64,000 bases of DNA from Eucalyptus grandis (Eukaryota; Streptophyta; Magnoliopsida; Myrtales; Myrtaceae), in NCBI RefSeq assembly GCF_016545825.1, contig NC_052622.1, positions 43,485,263 through 43,549,262 on the forward strand, read 5' to 3'. Of this stretch, positions 51,353 through 63,900 are shown in pieces. A model generated the notes under the pieces. That model saw only the letters and a list, made by a program, of their open reading frames with translations, searched no databases and was not told where the DNA came from. Within the stretch, counting starts at the first letter, position 1; each line of letters opens with the position of its first letter. A program made the position numbers and the translations under genes.

Positions 51353-52697
51353 ATATTCTAACATTTCGCGAATTCACCACCTTTGAGTGCATGAACCACT
51401 AGGGTTAGTTACTCTTCAACCATATGCTATATATGTATCCCTCCATAAACTAACGCACAAGCACCTTCTTTGGGAGTATAACATGCATCAGAACTGGAGA
51501 CATCCCATTACGATATGAACAATGTTTCTCAAATCTAATCAAGTATGCCATTTTGGCAGTCACAACTCAACTGAATCATCGAAATTCTCTCATACTAGAG
51601 ATATAATTTTATGACTCACATTCATCTTTCACATGTGATTTTAGACTTGATGACATTTGCTGTTTGTCACTAAAATCACAACTTGTGCTAATTGTATTGC
51701 TCCATCCAATAATACAAACTATTAATAAATCAATACTATATATATTCCTAAAGTGATGATAGAATCATAAGCAGAAAATTGTATTTTCCAAACCATGCAA
51801 AATATTCCAAAATTATATCAAAATTCACATCTTTATGGCTTTACACACAATTTCATATTTTTAAAGGCATCAAACAATGCAAATAAATATACCACAAGAT
51901 AGGAAATTCACATACGAGCACGCCCATATTAACCACACGCTAAACGGACGTCACACGCGCCCTCACGCGCCGCTAGAGTGTGCGGCGCGTGAGCGGCATT
52001 CGCTAGCGTCCTGAAACCGACTCGAAGCCGGTCCGACCGGTCAATGAGTCAAACCAGTCAACGGTCCGACCAGTCAACGGTCAACCAGGTTGGGTCAATT
52101 GGTCAACTCGGGTCGGGTCAACCTGGTCAACTCGAGTCAAGTCTGTGGTGACGTCATCGGTGACGTCACATGCCACGTGGCGGTCGCATGTAAGGCGGCT
52201 TATGTGACGTCATCAATGACACGTGTTGGCGGTGGCGAAGTCGGCGGGATGATGTCATGATGACATCATCACTTTTGAGGCAGTCCATGAGTCGGTGTGC
52301 ATGGCGCACGCGCGCGAGGCCACGTGGCAGTCCACATGTTGGCATGCGTGCGGTGGCGCGACGGTGCATGTCGCCAACTCCTAGCACTGCCTGGGCGCAT
52401 GGCAGCTCGTGAGGTCAATTCCGGCATCTTTTGATGACGTTCTACCCACCAAATTGCTCGTACAGACGAGGAGAAGCCATATGTGTGATAAAAATTCACT
52501 TTCATCGGACTAAAAATCATGAAAAACGAACAAAACGTTCCAAGCTTAAGTCAAGTTTGAAATGGGTATAGACATTAGATTTGACCTCTATCAGAGACAT
52601 GCTACCCACAAAAACACTCAGCTCGACAAAATGAATCCAAATATACAGTCAAAATCAAATTTCAACAGATAAATTCTTTGAGTTCTAGTTTATGCCA
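51353..52697 (-). other. 5' untranslated leader of outer copia element
   Basis: It lies between the primer-binding site and the solo-LTR insertion. It is unusually long for a copia leader. The part at 51900-52420 is GC-rich, with tandemly similar words (gtcaaccagt / gtcaactcgg at 52020-52140, and repeated gacgtcatc at 52150-52270). No protein-family features were found, so it may hold further rearranged sequence. Confidence 0.55.
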
Positions 52698-52709
52698 GCT
52701 CCGATACCA
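52698..52709 (-). promoter_or_regulatory. Primer-binding site of outer copia element (tRNA-iMet type)
   Basis: On the minus strand it reads TGGTATCGGAGC, two bases inside the 5' LTR. Plant copia elements use the 3' end of initiator tRNA-Met, for which the usual site is TGGTATCAGAGC; one base differs. Confidence 0.9.
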
Positions 52710-52711
52710 AA

Positions 52712-53145
52712 TGTAGGCCGTTTAAACGGCTTCCCAAGATCGACATAGCTAGAAACTCGAACATCCTAAAGGAGAAGACGAAGATTTGTGTACCTGATTT
52801 TGAATTCATAGTTCTTGGAGCAAAACAATAGCAATCCAAGCCTTTAACGCCAAAGATGTTCTCCTCTATGACCCTCGGTTCCTAGCTCGATGGGACCGTC
52901 ACTCACAGTTTTCCTTATGTGAGGTGAGAGTTTTTTGGAAGAATGAGGGTTAGAGGAGGGACCTTAGCGCTATTTATAGAGTTTTGGACGTGCCCTCTCA
53001 TCATGGGTTATGCTCAATTCGGTTCACACAAGCCAGGCTCATATTCGACTGTTAAGAAACTTTATATCATACCTTATTAGATCAACTCCAAGAACGGTTA
53101 ATTACAATCTCAATTAATATAGCCCATATCGGGAAAATTCTTACA
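52712..53145 (-). repeat. 5' LTR of outer copia element
   Basis: 434 bp, matching the LTR at 40867-41304 with roughly 35-45 differences. On the minus strand a TATA-like TATAAATA is present (complement of 52971-52978), a plausible promoter for the element. Confidence 0.93.
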
Positions 53146-53150
53146 GTCTC

Positions 53151-53575
53151 TCCATTGCTTATCCAAGTGAGTGCCTCGGAAATGTCTTGGTTCGGATTTA
53201 AGGAGCTCTTTTGAGTTTCCTGGTTATGGTTAGATTATACTCCATATAGAGAATATCAAATTTAACCAGAGAGTATATTTTATGTATATAGAGTCAGGAA
53301 TACAATTCTGTATTTAAATTGCTCGATTGTGATTGTAGAACGTTACTAGAAATTCAGGCAGATCGACCCAATCGTCAACCCTGTATTCGTATGTTCCTAT
53401 TTCACAACTTATGCAATGTAGTCTGCTTAAAACTGCAGATACATAGAACTGTGAGCTGGAGGTCTACTCCAATGCTTACGATGAACAAGGTCCTCTTCTC
53501 TTCTCTTTCATAAAAACTTCAGCTGATCTTTCAGATAAATAAATACTGGCAAGTTGAAATTGTTTTTTGAATCAG
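53151..53575 (-). other. 3' flank of the lipase-like gene
   Basis: AT-rich DNA between the copia TSD and the stop codon of the minus-strand hydrolase, probably including its 3' UTR. No other feature seen. Confidence 0.4.
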
Positions 53576-56500
53576 TCAGATTCCCTTCAAATGCATTGAC
53601 GAGAAGGAACTGAAATAGCTTCTATTTCCTACCTCCCTCTCTACTCGACATTTCAGCCACTCAATTATTTCCTTCATAATGGCTTCGCGCTCTGGCTCTG
53701 GCTCGAAGAGCAGATCGTGCAAGTGCCCTTCCAACAATCTGATTGTCTTGTCTGTGGCGGATGCTTCCTCGTAAAACTTCATGGAAGCATCTGGGTCGGT
53801 CACTCTATCCGCAGCGCCGTGGAGGACCAAAAAGGGAACTCTCAGTCTCCTGAGGTTCTGCTGCAAGTAGGATGCTATCCGGAGGATCTCGTACCCCGTT
53901 CTCACGCGGATGGATCCGGTATCGATGAGGGGATCGGAGTACTTGGCTAGGAGCGCTTCTGGGTCCCTTGATACCACCGAGCCGTTCTTATTCGCAGCCC
54001 CAACTTGGTGTCTCGGCAATAAGAGGGAGACGATCGGTGCGAGTATCTGCAGAGGTTATTACAAAGTCAGGGATACATTTACTCATTTTCCAGAGTCCTC
54101 ATATAGTTTGCAGGCCTGAAGAAAAGAAAGTATCTCCAGGGTCCTTACCGAGTGAATCGGGTGCGATGGCTGAACTCCTACAGCAGGTGAAGTTACCACA
54201 ATGCCTGATATGCAGGCTTCGACTTTTGGGTCGAGAGCAGCCTGTATGTGCATTTCAAAAGATGGGCGATTTACTTACAAGAAAAAGATCAGTAACCAAT
54301 GGGGGGAGAGCATGATCCGCTGAAGAATGACAAGCTGAGTTTTCAGGTTGCTCAATTTGAAATCTTACCTTAAGAATGATCGCCGCACCTGTTGAGTGCC
54401 CAAAACAAAAACAAGGGAGCCCTGGATTCTCAGCCAAGACTCTTCCGATGAATGATTTCTGCAAAACAAGAAAAGAAGAAAAAAAAGGAGATCGCATCAC
54501 TCCCTAAATTTATTAAAAAAAAAAAGAAGCTTAATGAAGTGTATGAAATGGACATTATACTCACCAGATCGCATACAGCGTCATCAAGAGAATGAACATA
54601 AGCATGCAACCCATCACTTCCACCGTGGCCTGAGAGACGACGAAAGAGTCGAACAAAAGCACATTAGAGCAATACCAGTCAAATCTTTAAGGAAGGTATC
54701 TGTCAGTCATGACAAGTAACATATGTTGTCGACTACACAGACACTCAAAACCTTGCAATTGTACAACCGCCTAGCAATCTTGTCATCCTCATGAGACCAT
54801 TCAGGATTTTGATAGCCATGATGATTCAAAAACCCGTTTTTCATCCTCTCAAAATACAAACTACACAGATGCATCTCGCAATTGCAGCTAACTAGTACCT
54901 TACTTTCCAAATTGACACTTGACTCCACTGTGAAGAGAGGGAGAAGAGGGAGGCAGATTTGAGTGCGAGATGGCATTTTCAGTTTGCACAATGTAGAACG
55001 TAAATGCAATGCAATTTCCATCTAAGGTTTAACTTAAACATTTAGACAGTTTCTCCTCAGCTTAGCTTTTCAAATATTTGCGTATTCCATCTACATAATC
55101 ATAGAAGCTCAAGGCCAGGCAACATTCTGATATTGCTTACACAAAAGCAGAGGCTTCCCACCCAAAAAGCATCTGAAATGAAATACTCATTTCCTGCATC
55201 CAAATATAGATGCATTGTTGATAATAAATTATTCTTCTCAATGTTATAACTACGAAACATTTGAAATTTTTCTAAAAGAACACCAATAAATAAAGCATGT
55301 TAGAATTATGTAAAGCAGTTCACTGTTTGTGAAAGCAGCCATCTTTTGATGGGGGTTTTGGATATGTCTGCTTGGAATATAATCATACATAGCGAACAAA
55401 TAAGCAGAGGGAAACCAAATTGCTTGCATCTGACATTAAGAGTATGCAAATTCTGTCGAATTGCATAATTTTTGTAACACCGGAGTAAGTTGTCACCTCA
55501 TCACACACAGAATAAGCAGTGGACACAAGTAAAGAAACCCTAAGTCTCAAGCCACTTGACGAAATTAGAATTTTGTTCATGCAAATAACACTCTATAGGT
55601 GAAAATGCACATTAGTATAAGAATGGCCAGTGATGGTGCAAAACAATCAGGAATTCATATGGCTGAAGTTTCAAAAAGCAGCTCTATCCTGAAGTTAAGA
55701 TGGAGTTTTGAGCAAAGCAGATTCATCATATACTTTCTCCAGAGTTGAGTCTCCTGTTGAAGCTGGTGTACTTTAAGCTGAACTTTATATGTAGTTTCTG
55801 GATTTTCAGCTTATGATAAGCTGCTAAATTAACCTGTTTCCTGTTGTTCGTGCCAAAGAAGAGCAGTTTCTTTTTGTAAATGAGGACATCCTCCATTCCA
55901 TAATCAGCTTCCAGTAGAGGGTCACTAAAACAAATCAAGAGAACTAGGAGATTGCATAGAGTGGCTCACATTCTAGGAAAACAGGGACAAGTATCACGAA
56001 CTCCAGGTTTTTTTAACAATGCAAAGGGATAATTGGAATGCGAACATTTTGGTTCCCAGGAGCGAACTCTAACTTGGAATAAGCTATAACTGAGACAGAT
56101 TTGGACTCACCAATCCAATCCATTCCGTAAACGTTGAAACCATTGGCATTCAGCTTTTTTGCAAAATTACTGTACCTTTCACTGGCACAATAGACGGAAA
56201 GAAATCTCAATCATCAGGTCCAGAGATTCTAGCAGCATATTAACACCTGAGCTCAGGTGGAAAACAAACCTGTGTTCATTCAGACCATGCAAAAGAATAA
56301 CCAATCCCCTGCAAAAACATAAGCATGCTTTGTCATAAGAGCGACCAAAACTAAATTTGACATGTATGTTCCAGGGTTAAGTGCACAATGCAAGAAAACA
56401 AGATATCACACAAAAGAACATGCAGAGTATGAACTCACGTAGGTAAATATCAATGCAAAAATGTGATTAAGCAATCTTAAAAATGATATCAACGCAAATT

Positions 56501-57059
56501 TCATACAATGGACCCGGTCTGACAAAATGTACATTCCACAGTGCAGAATAGACAAATTCTCGATCGCCTATAATTTTAAGCAAATGTGACAAACATCCTT
56601 TCCCAAATTAATGTTCTGCAAAATCAGAACCGAGCAGGAAAATTTTGAATTAAAAATCTTAACAAAATAGGCAGCAAACCAAAAACAATTTGTGCTTCTA
56701 GTTCACCTGATCTCCCCATCAACAGGTCTCCAAGATTGCGTGAACAATGCATCACCCCTCACGGTCGTGAAAATCGAAAAATCCCTAATGATAGTTTCAT
56801 CGCCATCCTGCACCACTCGCTTCTTTGCCATCGCTCTCCGTGCCGCCACCTCCTGCTCCACCAACAATGACACCGCCCTCCTCCACAGCAGGGCCATTCC
56901 TGGGACCCTCACCATAGGCCTGCCTTTCTGGTTACTCCCATCGTCGCTCTCACTCCTCTCATCCTTGGACTTCTCTGCTGCGGTTATCGAGACAAGAAAG
57001 ACCCACTTCCGGCCCCAGAATGGCATGAGAAGCATTAGGACGAAAGTGCGGATCAGCAT
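53576..57059 (-). CDS. Monoacylglycerol lipase-like alpha/beta hydrolase
   Basis: Seven minus-strand exons: 57059-56707, 56308-56270, 56181-56111, 54629-54565, 54458-54369, 54241-54149 and 54046-53576. They sum to 1182 nt (393 residues) and all junctions are GT-AG. The start at 57059 (MLIRTFVLML) is a choice: the frame stays open upstream to an ATG at 57191, but those extra codons run into duplicated kinase-intron DNA. After a hydrophobic N-terminus come the oxyanion region LLHGLNEHS, the nucleophile elbow FGHSTGAA (G-x-S-x-G), VTSPAVGVQPSHPIHS, the Asp in LHGAADRVTDPDAS and the His in GHLHDLLFEPE, a full Ser-Asp-His triad. Plant members hydrolyse monoacylglycerols and related esters. The TGSIRVRTGYEIL segment is typical of the plant MAGL group. 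The gene looks intact from exon 1 on, but its promoter region is rearranged. Confidence 0.9.
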
Positions 57060-57109
57060 CAACGGGCTCTTCAATGAGCGCAGCAAGAACAGTGCATTTA
57101 CGTGCCCAC

Positions 57110-57720
57110 TTGTGTGAGTCACTGCATAAACTGTAAGATTCACGAAAGAAGCATCCAAAAAAAAAAAAAATATCACGAAAGTCGGAATCACCTCGGGAAA
57201 ATTAATAAGTACTGCAAATTAGGATAAATTTCCACAAGACCCCATGAACTTGGTCACCACATCTGCAGTTACGTCAAACAGATGTAACAGATTCATTTCC
57301 TTTACTCTATTTCTTTCATCCATTAGTGACAGATAATTTCATGTCATCGAACCTCGTAAATGCCAATAAAGACTTGAAATAGCACGTCAAGAAAAAATAT
57401 ATATATATTAGCTCCCAAGATTTTAACGACACCATCATGCAAGGTTACATCTTTCTCAATTACATCAAACGTGAACAGAGCAAAAGCACCAGGAACCACA
57501 ATGAAGCGGAAGGTCAAGAGGCAGAGGAAGAAATCGGGTGCCAACCATCTGGGTCGTTGATGAGTTCCTTTCCCTCCGAAGACATGTTTCTGCTGAAAAA
57601 GCTCAAAACTTCGAAGAGTGATGGTTCAGGTTGACTCAGCACCTATGCATCAAACAGTAATGAAGTCCCAGAAAAGGGTGTGATCGGCGACTATGGCTGG
57701 TTCAGATATCAGTGTCAAAC
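57110..57720 (-). pseudogene. Duplicated 5' fragment of the dihydroxyacetone kinase gene
   Basis: The sequence matches 36411-37020 of the intact kinase gene. Exon 1 is at 57585-57546 (MSSEGKELINDPD) with a good donor. Exon 2 is at about 57267-57192 but has lost bases around 57206-57246, so its frame is broken. Homology stops inside kinase intron 2 at about 57110, where lipase-gene sequence begins. It cannot make kinase but may still carry the promoter. Confidence 0.88.
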
Positions 57721-58019
57721 AAGCTACTTCTGAGCACCTTTGAAGCGTCTCTTGGTTGATTTCTATCCATTTTTTTCCCCGCTTATTTAGGTAGAAGCTT
57801 GTGTAAGAATTTCTTGGCAGGTGGAGTGTGCCATTACAGGGAAAAACATCAGAGGATCCTTCTGATGAAGTAAGGTAGTTATAAGCTAGTTTGTTATCGC
57901 TTGGTACTCGCAGATTTATTTCTTTTCCTTTCTTTTCTTTTCTTTTTTCCCGAAATATCCCTTTCTTGAAAAGTGGGACATTGAATCATATTTCTATTTA
58001 ATTTTTTATGCCCACATCG

Positions 58020-59375
58020 AGGACCTTTTGTCGAAAATAAATCTCTCCTAAAAATTAATTCTCAAAATAAATCTCTCCTAAAAACTACGTTCCAAACCGG
58101 AGTTTTCACTGATAAATAATTCCTAAAATTGCATAGCCATCCTCTTCGTACTAGTCACTTTATCTTCTCTCGTAAAAAATATAAAATTGGTTTTTGATGT
58201 TTCTAACGATCTTTAATATTTTTTAGAACTAATCTACCATAAATAGTTAAAATCTAAACATAAGTTACTTGCAATTAACAACTCACTTTTCTTTTATTGA
58301 TTTGTTACTCCACGAATTTAACTTCTCATGGAGTTTATATCAAAAGTATTTATAAAAGTACTGCATAATTACTGAAGTTTCGTAAAATAAAAAATTAATC
58401 AAAAGTTGAATGTTTAAAATTAAACTATTTGACAAATAAATATGTTTTACAATTCGAATTGCAGAGTTATTTCCTCATTACATCCAAATTTGTGAATAGA
58501 TAAGAACAAAAATATGTTACCCATTATTTCCCAATTAATTTCAATCCATAAACTAGAAAGAAGACAATCATTTTGGAAGTTAATTACTTTTATTGCTAGT
58601 TAAGGTAAAATATATTTGAAAATTAAATAGCTCATAATATATCCTGTTGATTATATAAGCTTGTAATTATCTTAAGCATTAATGAGATTGAGAAAAAAAT
58701 AACTTGTCAACAAAGACAACTTGAAGCCTTTATTTGTTGATAAATCTTCATTACTCTCAGATATACAGCTTATCAATATATTTTCTGCTCCAAAATTTAT
58801 TAATCATAACAAGATGTTTTGGTGATTAAATAACTTCTTTTCCATAGTTCTTGATTATCAACTATCTTGCTAAACAAAAATAGCTACATCGTTATTTAAT
58901 TTTTATATTATACTTTAACTAAAAACAAAGTGGACTGTATATTTTCTTTTATCCATTAAAAGAAATAAGAAGTTAATTCACACTTAAACTGCAATTTCTC
59001 ATTTATCAATTAGATATTGTAATATTTTTAACTTATTATCTAAATGGTACTATTTTACAATGCTTTGATAATCATATTCAACATAGGCTACTTAATTTTA
59101 AGTTGTATTTCAAAATACTTTTTACCTGTAGTTTTAGTCTAAACTTCATTAGAAATTGAATTAGTGGGCTAACAAATCAAAAAATTAAAAATCATCCGTT
59201 GATTGGGTGCAACATATTTTAATTGTTTATGATAATAAATATTGTGCAAAATATTTGACATTATCTTAATAATTGTAAGAGAGATGTAAAAGTGACTAGT
59301 ATGAAAAGGGTTATGACTGGGTAATTTGGTGGGAGAGATTTATTTTGAGAAGTGCTTTTGACAGTAATCTATTTT
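58020..59375. repeat. Large foldback element with long imperfect inverted repeats
   Basis: The left arm has ttctcaaaataaatctctcc and cttcgtactagtcacttta. The right arm, reverse-complemented, has cttctcaaaataaatctctcc (split by a base) and tttcatactagtcactttt. Pairing continues weakly for some 300 bp. The inside is very AT-rich and lacks a gene. Block A at 37420-38100 keeps only the left arm, where it joins gene X directly. Confidence 0.6.
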
Positions 59376-59523
59376 AGAGACAAAAAAAAAAAAAAATCCA
59401 AATCAATTGGACCATTTGAGGATACAACAAAAGAAGAGGTTGTGTGAAAGGAAATACACATAGATATCTTTTATGAATTAATTGGAGAATGTCTTTGTTC
59501 TACATAATTCAAAAGATCAAAAG

Positions 59524-59591
59524 TTCGAATTTTTTGGACATTATAACGAGGTGGGAATTCGAATTTTTCGGACATTATAACGAGGTGGGAA
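59524..59591. repeat. Two-unit tandem repeat, 34 bp each
   Basis: The unit beginning ttcgaattttttggaca and ending gaggtgggaa is repeated once with one substitution. It is a local slippage-type duplication. Confidence 0.85.
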
Positions 59592-59845
59592 AAAGCTTAT
59601 TTCGTAACACAATGTCTATTTGTAGACTATGTGGTAAGGACCCAAAAAAGACTCATAACAGGAAAGAGCCTAAACTATCCGCTAATTCCACTGAATTCAC
59701 TCTAAAATTTATTCTTTATTAATAAAAAATGAAAGGACTTACATGAATCCTAGTCCCACTCAGAGCCACGGCTACAGCTCCCTATCACAAGAAATGGAAG
59801 AAAACAAAGCCAACTTATTCATGTTGTTAAAAAATGAGAAAACTA

Positions 59846-60770
59846 CCAAAAAAAATTTAAACCTATTGCGTTGGTATTAATTTGATCCTAAATATTTCAA
59901 TTGTGTCAATTTAGTCATAAACCTTTTTACATTGATACCAATTCAATCATAAACTTTTCAATTGAATCTATTTAGTCTTAAACATTTTAAAATTAGTATC
60001 AATTCAATTAATCTGTCCAATTTTAGCCAGCTGACGCTGATATGGACGCCGACCAATAGTTGGACACTGACATGATAATTTTCAAATAATTTTTAATTTT
60101 TTTTCGAATTATTTATTTATTTATTTTTATTTTATTTTTTCCTTTTCTTTTCCTTCTTCTTCATCCTTGGACTTTTCTTGCAATGGTTGGCGAGCCTCCA
60201 ACGAGGCTTGTCGGCCACGGCCCACTGAGCGAGAGCCCCCAAGCCCTCATCGACTACCAGCAAGGGTCACCCTCGCTCGGCCTTGCCCAAGGCTAAAAGC
60301 GAGGTAGCTTTGCCTAGGGCTGCGGGTGAGGCCCGCCTCACCCACGACAAGGCTAGCCTCCCCTAGATCTGGGCAAAGCCACCTTGCCCATGGCCCTCAC
60401 ACAGTGGCCACCACGAGGCTCACTAGCCAATGGAAGGAAAGTTATTTTGTCAACATCTGGCGAGGAGGAGAAAGAAGGAAATGAAAAAAAAAAAAAAAAA
60501 TACATACATACATATATATAAATTATTTTGTCAACATCTGGCCACCAACTGCCGTCCATGTCAGCATTTGGCCAGTTAAAATTAACTGAATAGACTAAAT
60601 TGATATCAATGTGAAAGGATTTAAAATTAAATTGATCCAATTAAAAGGTTTAAAACTAAATTAGTATTAATGTGAACAAGTTTATGACTAAATTGATCTA
60701 ATTGAACGATTTATAACTACATTGACATCAATGCAATAGGTTTAGGATTTATTTTACTAAATAGTCGTTT
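59846..60770. repeat. Foldback/MITE-like element with GC-rich core
   Basis: The left arm reads aaacctattgcgttggtatt and on. The right arm, reverse-complemented, reads aaacctattgcattgatgtc. Repeated sentences of the form 'aatttagtcataaac' sit in both arms, and the inverted repeats are about 170 bp. The GC-rich core at 60170-60430 contains gcgagcctcc and ccttgcccaaggc words. It belongs to the family seen at 27400-28150. No coding evidence. Confidence 0.7.
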
Positions 60771-60949
60771 TCCTCCAAACAAAATGCTCGGTAGCTGACA
60801 AAAGAATAGACATTCATTTTCAGTATTTGACAGAAGAAAAGAGACAAACATTTTCATCAATTTCTTGAAGCAGGTTGTCTCATACCATCGGCTTTCCAGT
60901 TCCATTTGTCTAGGAAATCCACTAGTTCTCTTCTTTTCAGGATAGTTTT

Positions 60950-63900
60950 TTTAACCTGTTTGAAGATCCTATTTTGCATTGCACTTTCGCCCTTCATATA
61001 GCATCAACGAAGAAACGAAGTCCAGAAAGAAATTGCAGAAGCAATCATAGAGCGCAAAGAATTCTCTCTAACGTACAATCAACTTCCTTGGCCATACAAA
61101 TATCCACTATACAAGGATGGAATATTGCTGAAGAGGAAAAGCCCATCCACCAAAAAACTGTATATTTTCGTATATGTTCTGCAACATCTCCAAGGACATG
61201 CTATTACTTCCAAAGTACCAGGCGGAAGATCCGCAACAGGACTGGTGTCATAAAGATGCTAAGAACTTCCTCAAACAGTGCAAAAGAATAGCACCAATGT
61301 TTCTCGCTAAAGCTCCTGTCCTTTTCACTAAGTTTAATGTTCAAAATGCTGTCGATGAGATCATACCATCTAGCCACCCTAGGAGACTGACAGACATGCA
61401 GTCGGAAAAAATTCCCTGAGGCCAGTTATGAAAATGTCAGCATGAACAATCAGTGTCCCATGCAGAATCATTCTTATTGATTGCAAAACTTCACAGCATG
61501 CCGAAACAATGTTCTCCGTTGCATTGTCAGGGATAATTACATTTCTGAGAGCTTTTATAATAGCCAAATTAAATAAACTGACCAGCCATGCACCACAGAG
61601 AACATGAACAAAAGCTAGAATCTGGAACTGACCAAAGCCTCTGCTTATGATCCCCTCGGCGCCAACATCATCCACATTGATTATGATCCACTTAAGTGTG
61701 CCAAAACTCCCCATCTAATGCATCCATCATCCTGAAAAGATAAGCAAGGGGTCCTCGCTTGTTCAGTTCTTCAGCTAGCTCTAGCTTCATGATGCCATCA
61801 AAATTACTAAAATGCACGATTGTAGGAGGGCTCTTATGATACATGATCACCTAAATAAGCTTAAACTCTTCCTTTAAATGTCCTTCCAATTCAATGACCT
61901 CAAATTCCCTCATCTACCAATGTAAGCTGTCTTAGCTGCATAAACCTAATAGCTCTTTGGGACATCTAGTTTGCTGCATTAACAGTCAAGCTGGCCATGT
62001 CTCTGCTATTTGTTGACATTTGTAAGCTAGCAGCAGAATATGCAGGATTGGACACAAGCCGGTTGTAATATCAAAGATTCCCACATTAGTCAAGAGCAAA
62101 GACCCGTGATAGGGATGTTAAAGGACTAATAATTAACTGGTATTTCAAGAATAACAAGCTGAAAATAAAAGCAAGCACAAGTGCCTTCATATCTCAGATA
62201 ATGGCACTGCCATATGACTAGGGTGTTAAATGTTAGCTTTGTAACAAATAAATCATCAAATAGAGAAGACTTAGGGAGTTTTACAATAAACGAATAAATC
62301 AAGCTATATGCAAAGGATGAAGTATAACCAAAAAGACACCAAGATGCTGGTCATAATCAAGTACCTCTCTATCAAGATTTCCAGTGGCTCCGGAGGGCCT
62401 CTTGCTTCACATCCATCTCTGATATCAATGCTTGCAAAGTTAACATAAGGAAACCCGCTCCATTGGATAGCTTGTGCTTCGTAAGGACTTCAAAGCCAGT
62501 TGTTCCAGCTGAGGCTGAAAATGCCAAAAGCATTGTTGCTCTTTCTTTAAGCTTCAAGTGCTAAAAGTGCACATTAAGTGGAATTCCAATGAAGAGATGA
62601 TTTTGTTCATACTATCATTAATAGAAATGCTAACTTAAAAATATATTGATGAAAACAAGAAATGAGCTTTTTGCTGATATAAGTGCAAAGTCAATGTATA
62701 TCAAAGCATTTATAAAACACAAGAACACCTGAAAAACAATCCATACTCGTATGCCGCTTACCCTAGAAGATGCACAATCTGCCAAGCTCTCGAGAATAAA
62801 ATCAGATCCTCGAAAAATTGTCATTGTTTCGTCGTCGTTGTAATCCCCAGGAAGAGCACACTCTCTAATTTTATAACCGCAGAAGAAAATCTCTGAGATT
62901 TTTGGACCTGCAAACAATGCTAGAAACTTAAATAGTAAAAATGGGGTATGAGCTTTTGCTAGCAAAAAGCACATCTCCAAGCCCCACTTCCAAGGTCCAG
63001 GGCTGAGGCAACCGTGCTAATTAACCTCAATCTGATCTCTTAAATCTCAGCAAGCCATGCTCATAGAATAAAGCACAAAAGGAAAGATCATGTAAACTAC
63101 ACATACCATTTAATAGAAGGAACAGCAGATCTAGGAAGCATAATCCAGATTCCTTCTTTTGGAGTGTCGAAATGTTTTCCAGGACCAGTAAACATCCAAA
63201 CCTGTTCAATAGAAGTCAATTAAGTCAAGTCTAAAACAGAGTCATTTAATTGCTCATTTTTCTTTTATATATATACACATAGCAGGTGCAATCAGAGCTT
63301 ACCTTTCCCTGTCCTCATAAGCACAGTCCCTCAGCAGAATCAAATTCGTTACAGAAACAGCCTCTACCCTTACACATTCTTCAGTGTTCTTTTTGGACAA
63401 GTTGACACACAAGTTCAAAGACAGCGTGCTAAATGTCCCATCATAATTCACAGGAAGAGGGCATCAACTGATATATTCACGTGTGTCTGCAAAGCTCTTC
63501 TTGGATAGAAGTCCCTCTGCTAAGTCATTGTCCCAGAGTAGAGTGAACTGGAAAAATGATACTAAAGCTCATAAGCATTTAGACATTCTTAATTGAATCG
63601 AGGTAACGTAACATCAAAGTACAAGGCATCTAGGCACCAATATGTTACCGAGAAGGTATTTAATGTGATGGATACACTACTTATCAGTCACCCAGCATGT
63701 AGCAAGCCAATCAAAATAGAGATGCATACACACATGACACCAAGTAAGATGAAATTCATACCGCGTGGGCAAGTAGTGATGGGCGGTTACATCACTTCAT
63801 TACTGCATGTTGTGTATCCATTACATAAATTACTTTCTTCATGTCACCATCACATACTACAGGAAAAGGTATCCTCACCACAAACTTTTCTATTTAGTAA

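Larger units (their letters stand above)
40867..53145 (-). mobile_element. Ty1/copia LTR retrotransposon (outer element, with two nested insertions)
   Basis: Two LTRs in the same orientation bound it: 40867-41304 and 52712-53145, beginning TGTAGGCCG and ending TTCTTACA on the plus strand. They are flanked by the perfect 5-bp TSD GTCTC (40862-40866 and 53146-53150). The minus-strand order is 5' LTR, primer-binding site, leader, gag with zinc knuckle, protease, integrase, reverse transcriptase with YVDD, RNase H, a purine tract and 3' LTR. This gag-PR-IN-RT-RH order is diagnostic of copia. By eye the LTRs differ at roughly 35-45 positions, so it is not a recent insertion. Frameshifts and stops break the polyprotein. 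Total 12.3 kb, of which about 5.2 kb is nested insertions. Confidence 0.95.

Noticed and set aside
57059..57191. ATG at 57191 as the certain lipase start
   Set aside because: The extra codons come largely from duplicated kinase intron DNA. The ATG at 57059 is preferred, but the longer frame cannot be excluded.
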